Shown here piece by piece: positions 61,730 through 64,000 of a stretch of 64,000 nt of DNA (position 1 is the first letter of the stretch; each line of letters opens with the position of its first letter). Location: contig NZ_JFJY01000003.1 in NCBI RefSeq assembly GCF_002115785.1, forward strand, positions 310,001 through 374,000. Direction: 5' to 3'. Below the pieces are notes generated by a model. That model worked only from the letters and a program-made list of their open reading frames with translations. It was not told the DNA's origin and made no database searches. The DNA comes from Thalassospira sp. MCCC 1A03138. Its GTDB lineage: Bacteria > Pseudomonadota > Alphaproteobacteria > Rhodospirillales > Thalassospiraceae. The position numbers were made by a program, and so were the translations under genes.

Positions 61730-61948
61730 TTAAACGGCCGGCGGCAGGTCTTCTTCAAGGATGACGATATTCAGCGAATAGCTGACTTCGCCTTCGTCCT
61801 CGTCACGGTGCACAACACCGACAAACTCGTCGCCAACGCGCATTTCAATCGGGTGGCCTTTGCGCTTGGGCGCATCGACGGCAATTTTCGGATTATCAAA
61901 GGTGCGGCGCAGATAATCGGTAACGCGGGCGATTTCGGTCGGTGTCAT
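61730..61948 (-). CDS. DUF3126 family protein
   Basis: A 72-residue protein conserved in alphaproteobacteria (MTPTEIARVTDYLRRTFDNPKIAV, EFVGVVHRDEDEGEVSYSLNIVILEEDL). Function is unknown. It stands alone with its own terminator. The length and N-terminus match the family. Confidence 0.88.
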   Translation of the reverse strand: MTPTEIARVTDYLRRTFDNPKIAVDAPKRKGHPIEMRVGDEFVGVVHRDEDEGEVSYSLNIVILEEDLPPAV

Positions 61949-62332
61949 GTAACTGGTCCCTTGCTTCTGTCAGATCGGCTTTGGTCTTTGAACCGTGTTC
62001 GGGGCAAACGGCGCAGCTTGTTCGCGCCAGCACGTCCCCCAACCGGTCTTGCGAAATAAATAACGGGCATTGTCCTTTCACAAACTGTGCCATGAAATCA
62101 ACCCTGCTTGCGCAAAAAAGGCCCCTCTCGACCAATTTTTTGTATCGCGCAAAGCCGATTGTTCCCGTAATACAGCTTCGACAGGCCGCCGATACGATAT
62201 CCGGCCCGCAACGTCCCGGCCCCTTCTGTTCCTAAACATAGGGTGGCGATGATGGAATGTCTAACGCGTGACATTGCGATTTGTGCCCGATAAGCGGTTG
62301 CAATGCGCCGTCCCAAACGCTAATCGAATACT
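61949..62332. other. Gene-free interval
   Basis: This stretch of about 384 bases separates the divergent DUF3126 and GST genes. A short minus-strand frame (MAQFVKGQCPLF...) overlaps the DUF3126 start and has no good ribosome site. No convincing gene, RNA or repeat was seen; it should hold the two promoters. Confidence 0.6.
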
Positions 62333-63046
62333 ATGACCGATCACGCACCAGCCCCCGCATCCCCTCTTGCATCATCTGCCCCTGTATCATCACGGGCACC
62401 GCGCCCGGTTTTATACAGTTTCCGCCGCTGCCCCTATGCGATGCGCGCCCGCATGGCCCTGCTGGCAAGCGGGATCGATGTCGAACTGCGCGAAGTTGTC
62501 CTGCGTGACAAACCGCAATCCATGATCGATGCCTCGCCAAAGGCAACCGTACCCGTCCTGATCCTGCCCGATGGCAGCGTGATCGACGAAAGCCTTGAAA
62601 TCATGGTCTGGGCGCTGGCCGAAAATGATCCGGAAAAATGGCTTGAACCCGAAAGCGGCACGCTTGATGACATGCTCGCCCTGATTTCGCAAAATGACGG
62701 TCCATTCAAACATCATCTCGACCGCTATAAATATTTCAACCGCTACGAGGACGCCGATCCGGCCGAACATCGCCGCGATGCGGAAAAAATCCTCAACCGG
62801 CTTGATGGCCGTCTGGCGGTTGGCAAATACCTGTTTGGCACCCGCCCGGCCCTTGCCGATTTTGCCATTGCGCCCTTCATCCGCCAGTTCGCCAATACCG
62901 ACACGGATGCCTTTGATGCGATGCCGTTTGTCCATCTGCAACGCTGGCTTGACGATTTCCTGAATTCGCGCTGGTTTGCGGACGCGATGGTCAAATATGA
63001 CCAATGGCACGAAGGCGATGAACCGGTGATATTCAAAGCGGCCTGA
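62333..63046 (+). CDS. Glutathione S-transferase family protein
   Basis: A 237-residue protein. A thioredoxin-fold N-terminal domain has [16 protein letters not shown] (one Cys of the usual CPYC pair) and the [20 protein letters not shown] glutathione-binding run. The helical C-terminal domain follows with [17 protein letters not shown]. The N-terminal 24 residues are Ala/Ser/Pro-rich and probably disordered, so a later start is possible. The substrate is unknown. Confidence 0.88.
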   Translation: MTDHAPAPASPLASSAPVSSRAPRPVLYSFRRCPYAMRARMALLASGIDVELREVVLRDKPQSMIDASPKATVPVLILPDGSVIDESLEIMVWALAENDPEKWLEPESGTLDDMLALISQNDGPFKHHLDRYKYFNRYEDADPAEHRRDAEKILNRLDGRLAVGKYLFGTRPALADFAIAPFIRQFANTDTDAFDAMPFVHLQRWLDDFLNSRWFADAMVKYDQWHEGDEPVIFKAA

Positions 63047-63189
63047 ACAATCAAAACGTGCAAACGTGCCGGAATACGGGGGGAAATTCTACGGGATTAT
63101 ACTTCTGTTACCATTCACGGGCTGGTCATGGGGGGCGGCTTGTGATAGCAAGCGGGAAATCATCCCACAACGCTTCAGGACCGAGATTG

Positions 63190-63726
63190 ATGGCCGATTA
63201 TGATGTCAAGCCGCTGATAACGGCGGACGAAATTGCCACGCAGATCGATGCGCTTGCCGCCAAGATCAATGAAAACTTCAAAGATACCGAAAAACTGATC
63301 GTTGTCGGTCTGCTGCGCGGATCGTTCGTTTTCATCGCCGATCTGGCCCGCAAGCTGACCGTTCCGGTCGAAGTCGATTTCATGGTCGCCTCAAGCTACG
63401 GCGATTCCACCGAAAGCTCGCGCAATGTCCGTATCGTCAAGGATCTGGACGGCCAGATCCGCGGCAAGGACGTGCTTCTGGTCGAAGACATCATCGATAC
63501 CGGCTATACCCTGTCCGAAGTCGTCCGTTTGCTTAAAACCCGCGATCCGAACCGGCTTGAAATCTGTACCCTTCTGAACAAACCGTCACGCCGCGAAGTC
63601 GAAATTCCGATCCATTATTGCGGCTTTGACATTCCCGATGAATTTGTCGTCGGCTATGGCATCGATTACGCTCAGGCCAACCGCAACCTGCCCTTTATCG
63701 GCACGGTGCATTTCCACGGCGAATAA
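63190..63726 (+). CDS. hpt: Hypoxanthine phosphoribosyltransferase
   Basis: About 178 residues. The PRPP motif [14 protein letters not shown] (about 97-110) and [14 protein letters not shown] are typical of Hpt, and the C-terminal [22 protein letters not shown] is family-specific. It salvages hypoxanthine (and often guanine) to the nucleotide. ATG 63190 is preferred to an earlier in-frame codon at 63058. A strong terminator follows. Confidence 0.92.
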   Translation: MADYDVKPLITADEIATQIDALAAKINENFKDTEKLIVVGLLRGSFVFIADLARKLTVPVEVDFMVASSYGDSTESSRNVRIVKDLDGQIRGKDVLLVEDIIDTGYTLSEVVRLLKTRDPNRLEICTLLNKPSRREVEIPIHYCGFDIPDEFVVGYGIDYAQANRNLPFIGTVHFHGE

Positions 63727-63746
63727 GGCTTCGGCAATCTGAAATG

Positions 63747-63784
63747 AAAAATGGCGGGAACCATCCGGTTATCCCGCCATTTTT
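63747..63784. terminator. Bidirectional terminator after hpt
   Basis: A 13-bp stem (63747-63759 with 63772-63784) around a 12-base loop and ending in TTTTT. The stop codon of the minus-strand gene lies in the loop. Confidence 0.93.
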
Positions 63785-64000
63785 GAATCTGATGTCGTGC
63801 TGCTGTTTTCCGGCTGGTCTGGCGTCCCCGGTTGTTCGGCGGGGCTTGTTGTCGCACCAACCGGCCGATCAAACACGCCAAGGGCGGACAAATCGGCAAA
63901 CAGGCGTTCAAGGCCATCCTGCATTTGCGGTTTGTCACCCTGCCCGGTTGCGTAACCGGCGCGGGCCGCATGGATCAGCATATCAAATAAAAGCGCATCC
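63769..64000 (-). CDS. Hypothetical protein, C-terminal fragment
   Basis: The frame is open to the right edge, so the start lies outside the window. About 76 residues are visible. They include a helix (DALLFDMLIHAARAG), then KPQMQDGLERLFADLSALG, then a Pro/Thr/Ser-rich tail. No family is recognised. It is convergent with hpt. Confidence 0.65.
   Translation of the reverse strand, partial: DALLFDMLIHAARAGYATGQGDKPQMQDGLERLFADLSALGVFDRPVGATTSPAEQPGTPDQPENSSTTSDSKMAG

Noticed and set aside
61896-62135. A 79-residue minus-strand frame with three cysteines before the DUF3126 gene
   Set aside because: It overlaps the DUF3126 start, lacks a convincing ribosome site, and I know of no similar protein.

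Overview
The window looks like a chromosomal segment of a marine, moderately GC-rich alphaproteobacterium. Thalassospira or a close relative in the Rhodospirillales is the best guess, based on the mix of TRAP and ABC uptake systems, the gene content and the base composition; this is an inference, not an alignment. No rRNA, tRNA, CRISPR array, insertion sequence or replication origin was seen.

Layout. 1-9000: a collinear plus-strand cluster with a polyamine-type ABC transporter, a class III aminotransferase, a BKACE beta-keto acid cleavage enzyme, an HDAC-like deacetylase, a DAO-type flavoenzyme, an M20 deacylase and RidA. It ends at a strong terminator and reads as a catabolic route for an acylated amine or amino acid. 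9087-14127: hydrolase-OsmC fusion, GNAT, thioesterase plus ornithine cyclodeaminase-like pair, formamidase-like hydrolase and a small unknown. 14137-21994: a D-threonine aldolase-like PLP enzyme, an MlrC-like M81 protein and a TRAP transporter, divergent from an RpiR regulator and a KDG-kinase-like sugar kinase, with a palindrome-rich control region between. 21988-28421: tamB-tamA outer-membrane assembly module, in which TamA carries a lipobox. 28672-31789: a convergent pair, GNAT/ATP-grasp ligase and GNAT/C39-like peptidase, which looks like a peptide-making or peptide-modifying system. 31902-35373: a sulfur/persulfide operon (SulP, DUF442, persulfide dioxygenase-like MBL protein, DUF2892) behind an ArsR-type palindrome. 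35573-36792: TenA and a GNAT.

36840-49154: protocatechuate catabolism. pcaDCHG, pcaIJ, pcaF and pcaB lie on the minus strand, pcaQ is divergent, and a TRAP transporter and a PobR-like regulator follow on the plus strand. The same GTTATG-N24-CATAAC element precedes both the pca operon and the TRAP operon. Protocatechuate would be imported, ring-cleaved, and carried through beta-ketoadipate to succinyl-CoA and acetyl-CoA.

49191-64000: a host-attachment-type protein, a NitT/TauT ABC transporter, and a flavoprotein whose 3' end is cut off at the edge of a low-GC islet. The islet carries one TIGR04141/DUF6119-like gene (54033-55658), the most foreign-looking gene in the window. Then come a small Cys/His-rich secreted peptide, an MFS-MarR-siderophore-interacting-protein operon with tandem palindromic operators, a LysR/SDR divergent pair, a membrane-anchored unknown, DUF3126, a GST and hypoxanthine phosphoribosyltransferase.
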